A stretch of 21,546 nucleotides of DNA from the NCBI GenBank assembly GCA_005883175.1, contig VAYV01000063.1, positions 1-21,546 on the forward strand, read 5' to 3'. Numbering within the stretch: the first letter of the stretch is position 1; each line of letters starts with the position of its first letter. The notes below the pieces were generated by a model. It saw only the letters and a list, made by a program, of their open reading frames with translations. It had not been told where the DNA came from and made no database searches. A program made the position numbers and the translations under genes. Below are positions 13,901-20,164 of the stretch, in pieces. The DNA is from Actinomycetota bacterium. Lineage in GTDB: Bacteria; Actinomycetota; AC-67.

Positions 13901-14665
13901 GCGTTCGGTGGGCGGCGGGACATGTTGCTGTTCGTCAATGAGCTGTGGGATAAGAAGGAGCCGAAGCCGGAAGTGTTGCAGCAGGAGTTGCGGATGCGGG
14001 AGCCCGTGACGTCGTTCGGGTTGCGCGGGTACAGCGAGGCGGAGAAGGTGCGCGCCGAGGTCGAAGTGACGGGGATGGACGTCTCGCGGCACATCGTGTC
14101 GTTCTACGGGGACGTATTGCGCGCGCTGGGTGTGACGCGCGCGGACCGCTTGCGGAGCCGGCGGCAGAACGCGCGCGTGATGATCGCCGGGGTGAAGGTC
14201 GCGTCGCAAACGCCGGCGGTTCGCTCGGGGCAGCGGATCATCTTCGTGACGCTGGATGACGGGACCGCGCTGTCAGACGCGACGATCTTCGAAAGCGTCC
14301 AAGAGCACTGCGCGTGGACGGTTTTCCACTCGTGGCTGCTCGTCGTCCGCGGGACGCTGCGCAAGACCGGGGCGGGTCGCGGGGGAGTGTCGATCAACTG
14401 CGAGCGCGCGTGGAACCTGGCCGATCTCGCGAAGCAGCACCGCGAGGGAACGCTCGACGTGGACGTACTGTGGACCGAAGGCGTCGAAGAGATCGAAGCG
14501 GCGGAAGCCGAACGGCGTCGCAACCGCGGGAAGCCTGCGCCGGTGCCCGCGCACGAGCACGCCGCGCGCGCGATACCGATGCCGGCACGCGCGGTGCCTT
14601 CGGATGGCGCCGCGGACGCGCCGCGCAAGCTGTGGCACGCGAGCGGAGGGTCGGCCGGAGCATAG
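10955..14665 (+). CDS. dnaE2: Error-prone DNA polymerase III alpha subunit DnaE2, with three in-frame insertions
   Basis: DnaE2 performs mutagenic translesion synthesis after DNA damage. It starts FVHLSVRSVYSLREGAI, the PHP domain, with ALTDRDSLAGAVRF. The polymerase core has RGSAAGSLICYLM, the catalytic PDIDLDVES (Asp residues within 423-427), QFDKDDVEALGLLKLDVIG, FRPGPVQSDMI, VYHEQVM and FGFCKAHAAAFA. A helix-hairpin-helix region and an OB-fold (VMIAGVKVASQTPAVRSGQ) close the protein. At 1236 aa it is about 130-150 residues longer than usual. The excess sits mainly at about residues 72-105, 446-466 and 865-918, where related palindromic DNA elements lie. It is preceded by an SOS box and followed by dinB. 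Confidence 0.93.
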   Translation: MTPPFVHLSVRSVYSLREGAIRLDELAARTRALGMHAVALTDRDSLAGAVRFTQACRAYGVRPIYGVRLTVGDEGPPPEACGRDPYWIAPSATPRGGPSSLSSMKDPTADRFTITLIAQDARGYENLCRLISAAHHRGERGDPCATVADVSAHSDGVIVLLGPESDVGRFIHRKKMDAARVALTRWLEIFGFRRTVVEVRTWLEEGDRGRVQRALGLADETGVRAVATNGARALTTADGFLCDVLDAMRKLVPLAEHHRDNRNHEATLKSPEEIDALFGWRPQLLVESYRIAEECTFSLGLGVIQVPRYPMPDGLPQRSLNELLAKCCHEGLERRGMARTQKVQRLLDAELQMCARLGFAGYFLTVADIVRRIKARGIRSACRGSAAGSLICYLMNISEVDPVEHNLVFERFMNPYRTHELPDIDLDVESARREEVYTDILTHFQTARPEGATEGPPSGGRRSPREYAEGIRVACVAMVDTYRARGAIREVGKALGFPEGEVADVAKSFPHINASSIREAMDHLPELKRSALHRRQLDMLFGVAERLGGFPRHLALHPSGILIAPDDLLTRTPMERSANGFRMSQFDKDDVEALGLLKLDVIGIRMLSSMTHATAEVKRATGEQIDLDAIPRDDPATFDLMRSSRTLGCFQIESPGQRELLGKLQPEKWKDLIVDISLFRPGPVQSDMIGPYLSRRGAWARAVYAHPVMREFLRETFGVIVYHEQVMRAISAVTGVDLGKADEVRRALEDKDALPDIRRWFFEMGRINQWRDAEIEPVWHEVCSFAAFGFCKAHAAAFAVPTYQSAWLKANHPAAFYAGILTHEPGMYPRRALLDDARHEGIAILPLDINRSQPQYSIELVHGAADGEGAPAEGRGRDPYWIAPSATPRALPSGSRKRGPSEPSSGDPASSARTKQDQLSEGAYPYGVRIGLMHVEGISDAEISSVLAARARTAFTGLVDFCRRTRVSRPVVESLIHAGGLDAFGGRRDMLLFVNELWDKKEPKPEVLQQELRMREPVTSFGLRGYSEAEKVRAEVEVTGMDVSRHIVSFYGDVLRALGVTRADRLRSRRQNARVMIAGVKVASQTPAVRSGQRIIFVTLDDGTALSDATIFESVQEHCAWTVFHSWLLVVRGTLRKTGAGRGGVSINCERAWNLADLAKQHREGTLDVDVLWTEGVEEIEAAEAERRRNRGKPAPVPAHEHAARAIPMPARAVPSDGAADAPRKLWHASGGSAGA
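11169..11255. repeat. Palindromic element copy A, in-frame inside dnaE2
   Basis: GCGACGAAGGACCGCC (11169-11184) and its exact complement (11240-11255) form a perfect 16-bp outer stem. Inside, GCGATCC-TTATT-GGATCGC (11202-11220) makes a second hairpin. Bases 11196-11240 are identical to 13578-13622. It is translated as part of DnaE2, including GRDPYWIAPSATPR, between two strands of the PHP domain. Confidence 0.85.
12293..12350. repeat. Diverged palindromic element copy B inside dnaE2
   Basis: GCGACCGAGGGACCGCC (12308-12324) matches the left arm of copy A with two differences. A different perfect hairpin, CGCCGTCC-GGG-GGACGGCG (12321-12339), follows. It encodes TEGPPSGGRRSP, in the same frame as DEGPPPEACGRDP of copy A, within a stretch that interrupts the conserved DnaE2 region after the catalytic aspartates. 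The core shared by A and C is absent. Boundaries are approximate. Confidence 0.5.
13549..13687. repeat. Palindromic element copy C, larger, in-frame inside dnaE2
   Basis: The 45-bp core 13578-13622 is identical to copy A and in the same frame. Imperfect outer arms of 28 bases (13549-13576 and 13660-13687) pair at 21 positions. An extra segment, CGCTCCCCTCCGGGTCGCGC (13623-13642), resembles the complement of 12293-12310 in copy B. It adds about 50 residues between DINRSQPQYSIELV and YGVRIGLMHVEGIS. Confidence 0.8.
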
Positions 14666-14676
14666 GAGGGGAGACG

Positions 14677-15894
14677 GTCACCGAACCGATCCTTCACGTC
14701 GATATGGACGCGTTCTACGCGTCGGTCGAAGTCCGCGAAGATCCGTCGCTCACCGGGAAGCCGGTCGCCGTCGGCGGCGGCGGTCCGCGCGGCGTCGTCA
14801 TGGCGGCGTCCTACGAGGCGCGCGCGTTCGGCGTTCACTCCGCGATGCCCGGCGTGCGCGCGCGCCGTCTCTGCCCGAACCTGATCTTCGTGCCGCCCAA
14901 CTTCACGCTGTACCGCGCGGAGTCGGATCTGATCCTGCAGATCTTGTTCTCGTTCACGCCGCTCGTCGAGCAGATCTCACTCGACGAAGCGTTCCTCGAC
15001 GTCGGCGGGTCGACGAGGCTGTTCGGCGAGCCGGTCGCGATCGCTGAGAAGATCCGCGCGCGCGTCCGCTCCGAGCGATCGTTGGTGTGCTCGGTCGGCG
15101 TCGCGCCGAACAAGTTCCTCGCGAAGCTCGCGAGCCAGCACGCGAAGCCCGACGGAGTCGTGCACGTTCCCGCCGAGAAGATCCACGAGTTCCTCGACCC
15201 GCTTCCGTGCGGCGCCCTGTGGGGCGTCGGCGAGCAGACGGAGGCCGCGCTCGACCGTCTCGGTGTGCGGACCGTCGGCGACATCGTGGCGTTGCCCGAC
15301 GGCGTGCTCGAGCGTGCTTTCGGTCCCGGCCCGGCTGCACACTTGCTCGCGCTCGCGAAAGGCGAGGACGACCGCGCCGTCGTCCCGTACGAGCCGGCGA
15401 AACAGATATCGGCCGAGCAGACCTTCGAGCGCGACCTCGACGCGCTCGAGCACATCCGCCGGGAGCTGTTGCGGCTGTCCGATCGCGTCGCGCAGCGGCT
15501 TCGCGGCGGCGGTCACTCCGCGCGGACCGTCACGATCAAGGTGCGCTTCTCGGATTTCAAAACGCTCACCCGCTCGCGTACGCTGCCTGCGCCGACCGAC
15601 GGCGCGGCGAAGATCTACGCGGCGGCGCGCGACCTGTACGCATCGCTTCGGCTCCACCGGCCCCGCATCCGGCTTCTGGGGGTCGCGACGAGCGGCCTCG
15701 TCGCCGGCTCCGGTCCGGAGCAGCTTCGCATCGGCGAGCGACCCGATCGGTGGGGAGCGGCCGACCGCGCGGTCGACCGGCTCCGGGAACGGTACGGCGG
15801 CGACACGGTCGAGCGGGCTGCGGTGGCACAGCCGAGACCACGGGCTGCTCGACGAGATGAAGAGCAAGACGAACGGGAGGCACGAGATGAGTGA
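14677..15894 (+). CDS. dinB: DNA polymerase IV (Y-family), start codon uncertain
   Basis: A Y-family translesion polymerase with both catalytic motifs: HVDMDAFYASVE and SLDEAFLDV. This marks an active DinB rather than the catalytically dead ImuB that usually accompanies DnaE2. Further motifs are AASYEARAFGV, CSVGVAPNKFLAKLAS, WGVGEQT and a little-finger domain. The clamp-binding motif often seen as QLSLF reads QLRIG. A strong ribosome binding site, AGGAGGGG (14664-14671), points to codon 14677, but that codon is GTC. The next ATG (14704) would drop the first catalytic Asp. An in-frame GTG at 14632 overlaps dnaE2 but has no binding site. The stop overlaps the start of the crotonase gene. Confidence 0.88.
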   Translation, partial: VTEPILHVDMDAFYASVEVREDPSLTGKPVAVGGGGPRGVVMAASYEARAFGVHSAMPGVRARRLCPNLIFVPPNFTLYRAESDLILQILFSFTPLVEQISLDEAFLDVGGSTRLFGEPVAIAEKIRARVRSERSLVCSVGVAPNKFLAKLASQHAKPDGVVHVPAEKIHEFLDPLPCGALWGVGEQTEAALDRLGVRTVGDIVALPDGVLERAFGPGPAAHLLALAKGEDDRAVVPYEPAKQISAEQTFERDLDALEHIRRELLRLSDRVAQRLRGGGHSARTVTIKVRFSDFKTLTRSRTLPAPTDGAAKIYAAARDLYASLRLHRPRIRLLGVATSGLVAGSGPEQLRIGERPDRWGAADRAVDRLRERYGGDTVERAAVAQPRPRAARRDEEQDEREARDE

Positions 15895-16666
15895 GAAGGT
15901 TCGGTACGAGGTGTCGGGCTCGGTCGCAACCGTCACGATCGCGCGCCCCGAGGTTCGCAACGCGATGGACATGGACGTCTTCGCCGCTCTGGCCGAAGCC
16001 GGCGCGCGCGCGGGCGCAGATCGGTCCGTTCGTGCCGTCGTCGTGACGGGCGACGGACCGAACTTCTCGAGCGGCATCGACACCAGCGTGTTCACTTCCG
16101 GCAACAACGGGAGCCCGTCCGGGATCGACATCGGCGGACTGCAGTCGTCGTTCACCGTTTTCGAGACGATCTCGAAGCCGACTATCGCGGCGATCGCGGG
16201 CCCGACGTTCGGCGCCGGCCTTCAGCTTGCGATCGCGTGTGACTTCCGTGTGGCCGCGGACGACACGGAGCTGAGCGTGATGGAGGTTCGGTGGGGGATC
16301 CTGCCCGACCTCGGCGGCACGCAGCGGCTCCCGCGCATGATCGGTCTGGGGAGAGCGAAGGAGCTGGCGATGACTGCCCGCCGCGTCGGGGCCGACGAGG
16401 CTCTGCAGATGGGGCTTGTGAATAAGGTCGTGGCCGCCGGGACGCACCTGGAGAGCGCGACGGAGTGGGCGCACCAGCTGGCCGCCGGGCCCCCGCTCGC
16501 GCTCGCCGCCATCAAGCGGCTGATGAACAGCGCGTTCGATGCGCCGATTCGAGAAGGACTAGACCGCGAGGCGACGGCGCAACGGCGTATCCTGGCATCG
16601 TCGGACTTCATCGAGGCGGTTACGGCGCGCGTACAAAAGCGTGAGCCTCATTTCGAGGCGCGCTGA
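15887..16666 (+). CDS. Crotonase-family protein (enoyl-CoA hydratase/isomerase-like)
   Basis: A 259-aa cytosolic acyl-CoA enzyme. The oxyanion-hole segments are NFSSGIDTSVF and IAGPTFGAGLQLAIACDF. Of the two catalytic Glu of enoyl-CoA hydratase, the first position is Gln113 (GLQLA), while Glu133 (VMEVRWG) is kept; Asp141 (ILPDLGGTQRLPR) is also present. This pattern fits isomerase-like or other crotonases better than a standard hydratase, so the reaction is unsettled. ATG 15887 has GGGAGG seven bases upstream and overlaps the dinB stop by eight bases, so it may be read through from the SOS operon. Confidence 0.9.
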   Translation: MSEKVRYEVSGSVATVTIARPEVRNAMDMDVFAALAEAGARAGADRSVRAVVVTGDGPNFSSGIDTSVFTSGNNGSPSGIDIGGLQSSFTVFETISKPTIAAIAGPTFGAGLQLAIACDFRVAADDTELSVMEVRWGILPDLGGTQRLPRMIGLGRAKELAMTARRVGADEALQMGLVNKVVAAGTHLESATEWAHQLAAGPPLALAAIKRLMNSAFDAPIREGLDREATAQRRILASSDFIEAVTARVQKREPHFEAR

Positions 16667-16678
16667 GGCCGATACTCC

Positions 16679-16708
16679 TTGTGAGGGCGATTGCGCCGCT
16701 CCTATAAT
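16679..16708 (+). promoter_or_regulatory. Promoter of the DUF3040 gene
   Basis: TTGTGA (16679-16684) and a perfect TATAAT (16703-16708) are 18 bases apart. The predicted start is near 16715, giving a leader of about 20 bases that carries GGAGA before the ATG at 16737. Confidence 0.65.
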
Positions 16709-16736
16709 TCATGGCGAGGTCGTTGCTGGAGATCGC

Positions 16737-17102
16737 ATGCCCCTATCGGATCACGAACAGAAGATCCTCGACGAGATCGAGCGACGGCTCGCGGCCGAGG
16801 ACCCTAAATTCGCGCGCTCCACGAGTGCGGCGACGCCTCGCGGCATCGCTGTCAAGCGCGTCAAGCGCGCCTCGTTGGTGTTCGTCGCGGGATTCGTGCT
16901 CATGATTGCCGGTCTCGTCACTTCTCTCACCGAGCAGCTGGGCATCGCCGGCTTCGTCGTTATGTTGATCGCGCTGTTCGTTATCGCGCGCGCGTCGCGG
17001 GACATCGGTCCGGTGTCGACGAGGGCCAAGCATGAGGGTCCATCCTGGTTCGGCCGCGCCGAAGAGCGTTGGCGCAAGCGCTTCGAGCGCGACGACGGCT
17101 GA
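16737..17102 (+). CDS. DUF3040 family membrane protein
   Basis: A 121-aa protein beginning MPLSDHEQKILDEIERRLAAEDPKFA, the hallmark of DUF3040, a family typical of Actinomycetota whose function is unknown. Two membrane helices follow (about VFVAGFVLMIAGLVTSL and IAGFVVMLIALFVIARA), then a basic cytoplasmic tail with WFGRAEERWRKRF. I chose ATG 16737 because GGAGA lies five bases upstream and the family starts here; the longer frame back to 16641 overlaps the crotonase gene. Confidence 0.88.
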   Translation: MPLSDHEQKILDEIERRLAAEDPKFARSTSAATPRGIAVKRVKRASLVFVAGFVLMIAGLVTSLTEQLGIAGFVVMLIALFVIARASRDIGPVSTRAKHEGPSWFGRAEERWRKRFERDDG

Positions 17103-17272
17103 ACACGTCGTTATCGCGCTTCTTTGTCGTGCCGAGCACTGCACGCGTGTGGAAAAAAAAGTTTCAGAAAAAAAACTCTTCACCGTCTTGCCTTTCCTGC
17201 CACCCGTGCCGTACAACAGAGACTCTTCCCCCCAGGTGGTTCCACCAACTTTTTTAAACTCGCGCAGGGATC
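17103..17272 (+). promoter_or_regulatory. A-tract region and likely promoter of the MerR-like gene
   Basis: This gap holds two runs of eight A at 17153-17160 and 17168-17175, centres 15 bases apart, in an otherwise GC-rich sequence. TTGCCT (17188-17193) and TACAAC (17212-17217) with an 18-base spacer could be a promoter. GGTGGTTCCACC (17236-17247) is a short palindrome followed by six T; it may be an operator or a weak attenuator. Confidence 0.4.
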
Positions 17273-17791
17273 GTGCCAGTGGAAGGATTCACGTCGCTTC
17301 AGGCTGGGCGGTTCACGGGCTGCACCGGCAACCAACTTCGTTATTGGGACAAGATCGCGCTCGTCAAGCCGTCCGTACAAGCGACGGGAGGCCGCCCTGG
17401 CGTCCGCAGGCTGTATTCGTTCCGTGATCTCGTCGCGCTGAAGGTCGTCAACTCGCTACTCGAAGGCGGCATGTCCCTTCAGCGCGTCCGGCGCGCATTC
17501 GAGTACCTGCGCGGAAGCGCCGGCTTGGAGGAGCATCTCTCCGGCGTCAAGCTCGTCACGGACGGACAGAGCATCTTCAAGATCTGCAAGACGGACGGCG
17601 ACATCATCGACGCGCTGAAGCAGGGTCAGATGACGTTCTTCATCGCCATCGACGAGCTCGCCGGCGAGGTTGACCAGGGCGTGAGCGAATTCCTTCGGGA
17701 TCGCGACCAGTTCGTTCGGACTTTGCGCGCCGCAGAGCAAGAGCTGCGCGACGAATCAGAGCCGGCGAAGCGCCGCCGCCGGGGGGCGTAG
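17273..17791 (+). CDS. MerR-family-like transcriptional regulator
   Basis: A 172-aa DNA-binding protein. Residues about 6-75 form a MerR winged helix: FTSLQAGRFTGCTGNQLRYW, then GVRRLYSFRDLVALKVVNSLL. The middle (MSLQRVRRAFEYLRG) continues the effector-helix region. The C-terminal half shows strands such as VKLVTDGQSIFKI and a charged end with RRRRGA, and has no cysteine cluster for metal sensing. Target and ligand are unknown. The GTG start at 17273 has AGGGA close upstream. It stands alone between DUF3040 and the HNH gene. The short palindrome at 17236-17247 could be its own operator. Confidence 0.8.
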   Translation: MPVEGFTSLQAGRFTGCTGNQLRYWDKIALVKPSVQATGGRPGVRRLYSFRDLVALKVVNSLLEGGMSLQRVRRAFEYLRGSAGLEEHLSGVKLVTDGQSIFKICKTDGDIIDALKQGQMTFFIAIDELAGEVDQGVSEFLRDRDQFVRTLRAAEQELRDESEPAKRRRRGA

Positions 17792-17856
17792 CCGAGCACC
17801 GTCCCTCCGCGCTCAGCGTTCACCCTGGGTCGTGCGCGCTGGTGGTTCCCCTCCTC

Positions 17857-17862
17857 TATACT
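17857..17862 (+). promoter_or_regulatory. -10 element before the HNH gene
   Basis: TATACT matches a housekeeping -10 box and would start transcription near 17869, about 30 bases before the chosen start. I see no good -35 box. Confidence 0.4.
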
Positions 17863-17900
17863 TCTCCCAACCATGCGGCAGCGTGGGGGAGGACCGTCAC

Positions 17901-18434
17901 TTGGGAAGAGCCCTCGTCCTCAACGCAACGTTCGAGCCGCTCTGCGTCGTGAGCGCGCGGCGGGCGCTGGTCCTCGTCCTCAAGCACAAGGCTGAGCTCG
18001 TTCATCAGGACGGCGGGTCGTATCACTCCGAGCGCATGACGGTGCCGATCCCGTCCGTCATCCGGCTCAAGTACTTCGTTCGGGTGCCGTATCGCGCTCG
18101 TGCCAGCTTGTCCCGGCGTGCGGTGTTCGTCCGCGACTCGTTCCAGTGCCAATACTGCGGCGCGGGCGCCGAGAACGTCGATCACGTGATCCCGCGCTCG
18201 CGCGGAGGCACCCACACGTGGGAAAACGTGGTCGCAGCGTGCAAGGCGTGCAACACCCGCAAGGAGAATCGCCTCCCGGCGGAGGCGGGGATGCGGCTTC
18301 GGAGCAAGCCGGCTGCTCCCCGCGAGAAGATCTGGATCATCGTGGCCGTCGGCCACGTCGATCCCAAGTGGGAGCCGTACCTCAACGGGGGCCACGCGCA
18401 CCCCGCTCCTCACCCCGCCCCGGCCCCCGCCTGA
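17901..18434 (+). CDS. HNH endonuclease family protein
   Basis: A 177-aa protein beginning LGRALVLNATFEPLCVVSARRA, which matches the N-terminus of the common actinobacterial HNH proteins of about 170-180 aa. The nuclease motif is CQYCGAGAENVDHVIPRSRGG, then ACKACNTRKENR: two CxxC zinc pairs, the DH catalytic pair and a closing Asn. These are widespread single-copy genes, probably not tied to restriction; role unknown. I chose TTG 17901 because GGGGGAGG (17885-17892) lies eight bases upstream; GTG 17883 and ATG 17873 are less likely. The tail is Pro/Ala/His-rich. Confidence 0.88.
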   Translation: MGRALVLNATFEPLCVVSARRALVLVLKHKAELVHQDGGSYHSERMTVPIPSVIRLKYFVRVPYRARASLSRRAVFVRDSFQCQYCGAGAENVDHVIPRSRGGTHTWENVVAACKACNTRKENRLPAEAGMRLRSKPAAPREKIWIIVAVGHVDPKWEPYLNGGHAHPAPHPAPAPA

Positions 18435-18442
18435 TCGGCGGG
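18426..18442 (+). terminator. Weak hairpin at the end of the HNH gene
   Basis: CCCGCC (18426-18431) pairs with GGCGGG (18437-18442) across the stop codon, with a 5-base loop. No T-run follows, so it is at best a weak or factor-assisted terminator. Confidence 0.3.
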
Positions 18443-18530
18443 TCACACCCGTCCGGGCTATCCACCCCCACCTGCAACAGTTCTTAACAGTCCTGTTCTA
18501 AATTAGTCACTGGCTGACGAGCGGGAACTC

Positions 18531-18584
18531 TTGACGCTCGATTCACTAGTGGAGTAGAGTGGCGCCAAGTGGTGGATGGTAGAG
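18531..18584 (+). promoter_or_regulatory. mraZ promoter with MraZ-box repeats
   Basis: TTGACG (18531-18536) and TAGAGT (18555-18560) form a promoter with an 18-base spacer. Overlapping it, AGTGG occurs at 18548, 18558 and 18568, exactly 10 bases apart, with a degenerate ATGG at 18576. Such phased GTGG repeats are the known type of binding site for MraZ, which represses its own cluster. The site overlaps the -10 box and start, as expected for repression. Confidence 0.78.
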
Positions 18585-18591
18585 CGCCGAA

Positions 18592-19023
18592 GTGTTCCTG
18601 GGGGAGTACCAGCACTCGCTGGATGCCAAGGGGAGAATCATCCTCCCCTCGAAGTTCCGCGGGCTTCTAGCAGACGGCTGCGTCCTCACCCGCGGTCTCG
18701 ACAAGTGTCTCGCGGTGTACCCGCCGCAGGAGTGGGAGAGCGTTTCCGCCCGGCTGCGGGAGTCGAGTCAGTCGAACCGTCAGGTGAGGGACTTCCTTCG
18801 GATCTGGTACGCCTCGGCGGTCGAGGAGGAGCCGGACAAGCAAGGCAGGATCACCGTTCCCGAGCACCTTCGGGAATACGCGGGCCTCGAGCGCGAGGTC
18901 ACGGTGACCGGCCGAGGGGAGTTCGCGGAGATCTGGTCCCGAACCGCGTGGGCCCAGCGCCTCTCGGAAGGACTGCCGAACTACGCCGACCTCTCTGAGT
19001 CCAACCCGGACCTGCCGTTCTAA
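18592..19023 (+). CDS. mraZ: Transcriptional regulator MraZ
   Basis: MraZ is the first gene of the division and cell wall cluster and regulates it. The 143-aa protein has two AbrB-like DNA-binding halves: DAKGRIILPSKFR (11-23) and DKQGRITVPEHLREY (82-96). The start is GTG 18592 (MFLGEYQHSLD); no strong ribosome binding site is seen. Its probable operator lies directly upstream. Confidence 0.95.
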   Translation: MFLGEYQHSLDAKGRIILPSKFRGLLADGCVLTRGLDKCLAVYPPQEWESVSARLRESSQSNRQVRDFLRIWYASAVEEEPDKQGRITVPEHLREYAGLEREVTVTGRGEFAEIWSRTAWAQRLSEGLPNYADLSESNPDLPF

Positions 19024-19044
19024 CAGCAACGAGGGGGAGCGTTC

Positions 19045-19209
19045 GTGGAGCAGGCACCGATGGGGGAACCCCGCGTCCCCGAGGACGGCTTCAAGCCGGT
19101 GAAGGAGCTCCGCGAAAGCTTGCTCTTGATCGTGCTGATGCTGTCCAGCGTGAGCGCATTCATCGGTCTCGGTGCGGTTGCTGTGCGCTTGTTCGCCGGG
19201 ACGCGATGA
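19045..19209 (+). CDS. Small single-pass membrane protein between mraZ and rsmH
   Basis: GTG 19045 opens a 54-aa frame, MEQAPMGEPRVPEDGF..., with a strong ribosome binding site (AGGGGGAG, 19032-19039) five bases upstream. The N-terminal 25 residues are polar and charged; residues about 26-50 (LLLIVLMLSSVSAFIGLGAV) form one membrane helix; the C-terminus is short and basic. It fills the gap between mraZ and rsmH exactly and ends ten bases before rsmH, so it is very likely translated. I know no family name. Its place suggests a division or cell wall role, which is inference only. Confidence 0.7.
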   Translation: MEQAPMGEPRVPEDGFKPVKELRESLLLIVLMLSSVSAFIGLGAVAVRLFAGTR

Positions 19210-19219
19210 CGGGGGAGGG

Positions 19220-20164
19220 GTGCATGAGCCGCATGTTCCGGTCCTCGCAGAAGCCGTCGTCCGGTACGCCGTGCCGTCGCCGGGTGCGCGTTCCGTCATC
19301 GACTGCACGGTCGGCGCGGGTGGGCACGCGGCGGCGCTCCTCCGGGCTATGGGGCCCGCTGGCAGGCTGCTCGGCATCGATCGCGACCCGGATGCCCTCC
19401 GCCTGGCCGCCGATCGGCTCGCGGCGTTCGGGGACCAGGTTCGGCTCGTGCCCGGGAACTTCGCGGAGCTGGGGGAGATCGTGACCCAGTCCGGCTGGGG
19501 TCCGAGCGACGCCGTCGTCTACGACTTCGGGCTGTCCTCGATGCACGTCGACCGGCCGGAGCGCGGCTTTAGCTACCAGCACGACGCTCCGCTCGACATG
19601 CGGATGGATACAACGGCGCCGCTCAGCGCCTACGACGTTGTGAACACCTACGACGAGCGGCACCTCGCGCGCGTCATCCGCTCGTACGGCGAAGAGCGGT
19701 GGGCGTCGCGCATCGCACAGTTCATCGTGGCGGCGCGGAAGCGCCGGCCGATCGCGACCACGGGGGAATTGGTCGAGGTCATCCGCGCCGCGGTGCCTTC
19801 AGCGGCGCGTCGGGTAGGGCCGCACCCGGCGCGCCGCACCTTTCAAGCGCTCCGCCTCGAGGTCAACAAGGAGCTCGAGGCGATCCAATCTTCCCTCCCG
19901 CAGGCATCCGCGGAGCTTTCTCCAGGCGGGCGCCTCGTCGCTCTGTCCTACCACTCCGGCGAAGACCGCTTGGTCAAGCGGTTCATGCGCGAGGAGGCGA
20001 GCGGCGAGGCGCCCCGCCTGCGGTTGCTGACCCGGAAGCCGGAGCGCCCCTCGGAAGAGGAGATCGCGCGCAACCCGCGCGCGTCGGCTGCACGGCTGCG
20101 CGCGGCGGAACGGCTCGCCGCGCCCCCCGAGCCCGATGGTCCCCCGGGAGGCTCCGCAGCGTGA
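19220..20164 (+). CDS. rsmH: 16S rRNA (cytosine-1402-N4)-methyltransferase
   Basis: RsmH (MraW) methylates C1402 of 16S rRNA in the decoding centre. The 314 residues start at GTG 19220 (VHEPHVPVLAEAVV), matching the conserved HxPVL opening. The SAM-binding loop is VIDCTVGAGGHAAALL (26-41) with GIDRDPDAL. Further hallmarks are YDFGLSSMHVD, RGFSYQHDAPLDMRMD, ALRLEVNKELE and LVALSYHSGEDRLVKRFM. The C-terminal tail is Pro/Ala-rich. Earlier in-frame starts overlap the 54-aa gene and are unlikely. Confidence 0.95.
   Translation: MHEPHVPVLAEAVVRYAVPSPGARSVIDCTVGAGGHAAALLRAMGPAGRLLGIDRDPDALRLAADRLAAFGDQVRLVPGNFAELGEIVTQSGWGPSDAVVYDFGLSSMHVDRPERGFSYQHDAPLDMRMDTTAPLSAYDVVNTYDERHLARVIRSYGEERWASRIAQFIVAARKRRPIATTGELVEVIRAAVPSAARRVGPHPARRTFQALRLEVNKELEAIQSSLPQASAELSPGGRLVALSYHSGEDRLVKRFMREEASGEAPRLRLLTRKPERPSEEEIARNPRASAARLRAAERLAAPPEPDGPPGGSAA

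Noticed and set aside
10955..14665. Inteins as the cause of the long DnaE2
   Set aside because: Insertions are only about 20-55 residues, with no Cys/Ser start, HN end or splicing blocks.
17236..17255. Intrinsic terminator GGTGGTTCCACC plus T6 after the DUF3040 gene
   Set aside because: The stem allows only four to five pairs with a tiny loop; kept only as a possible operator or weak attenuator.
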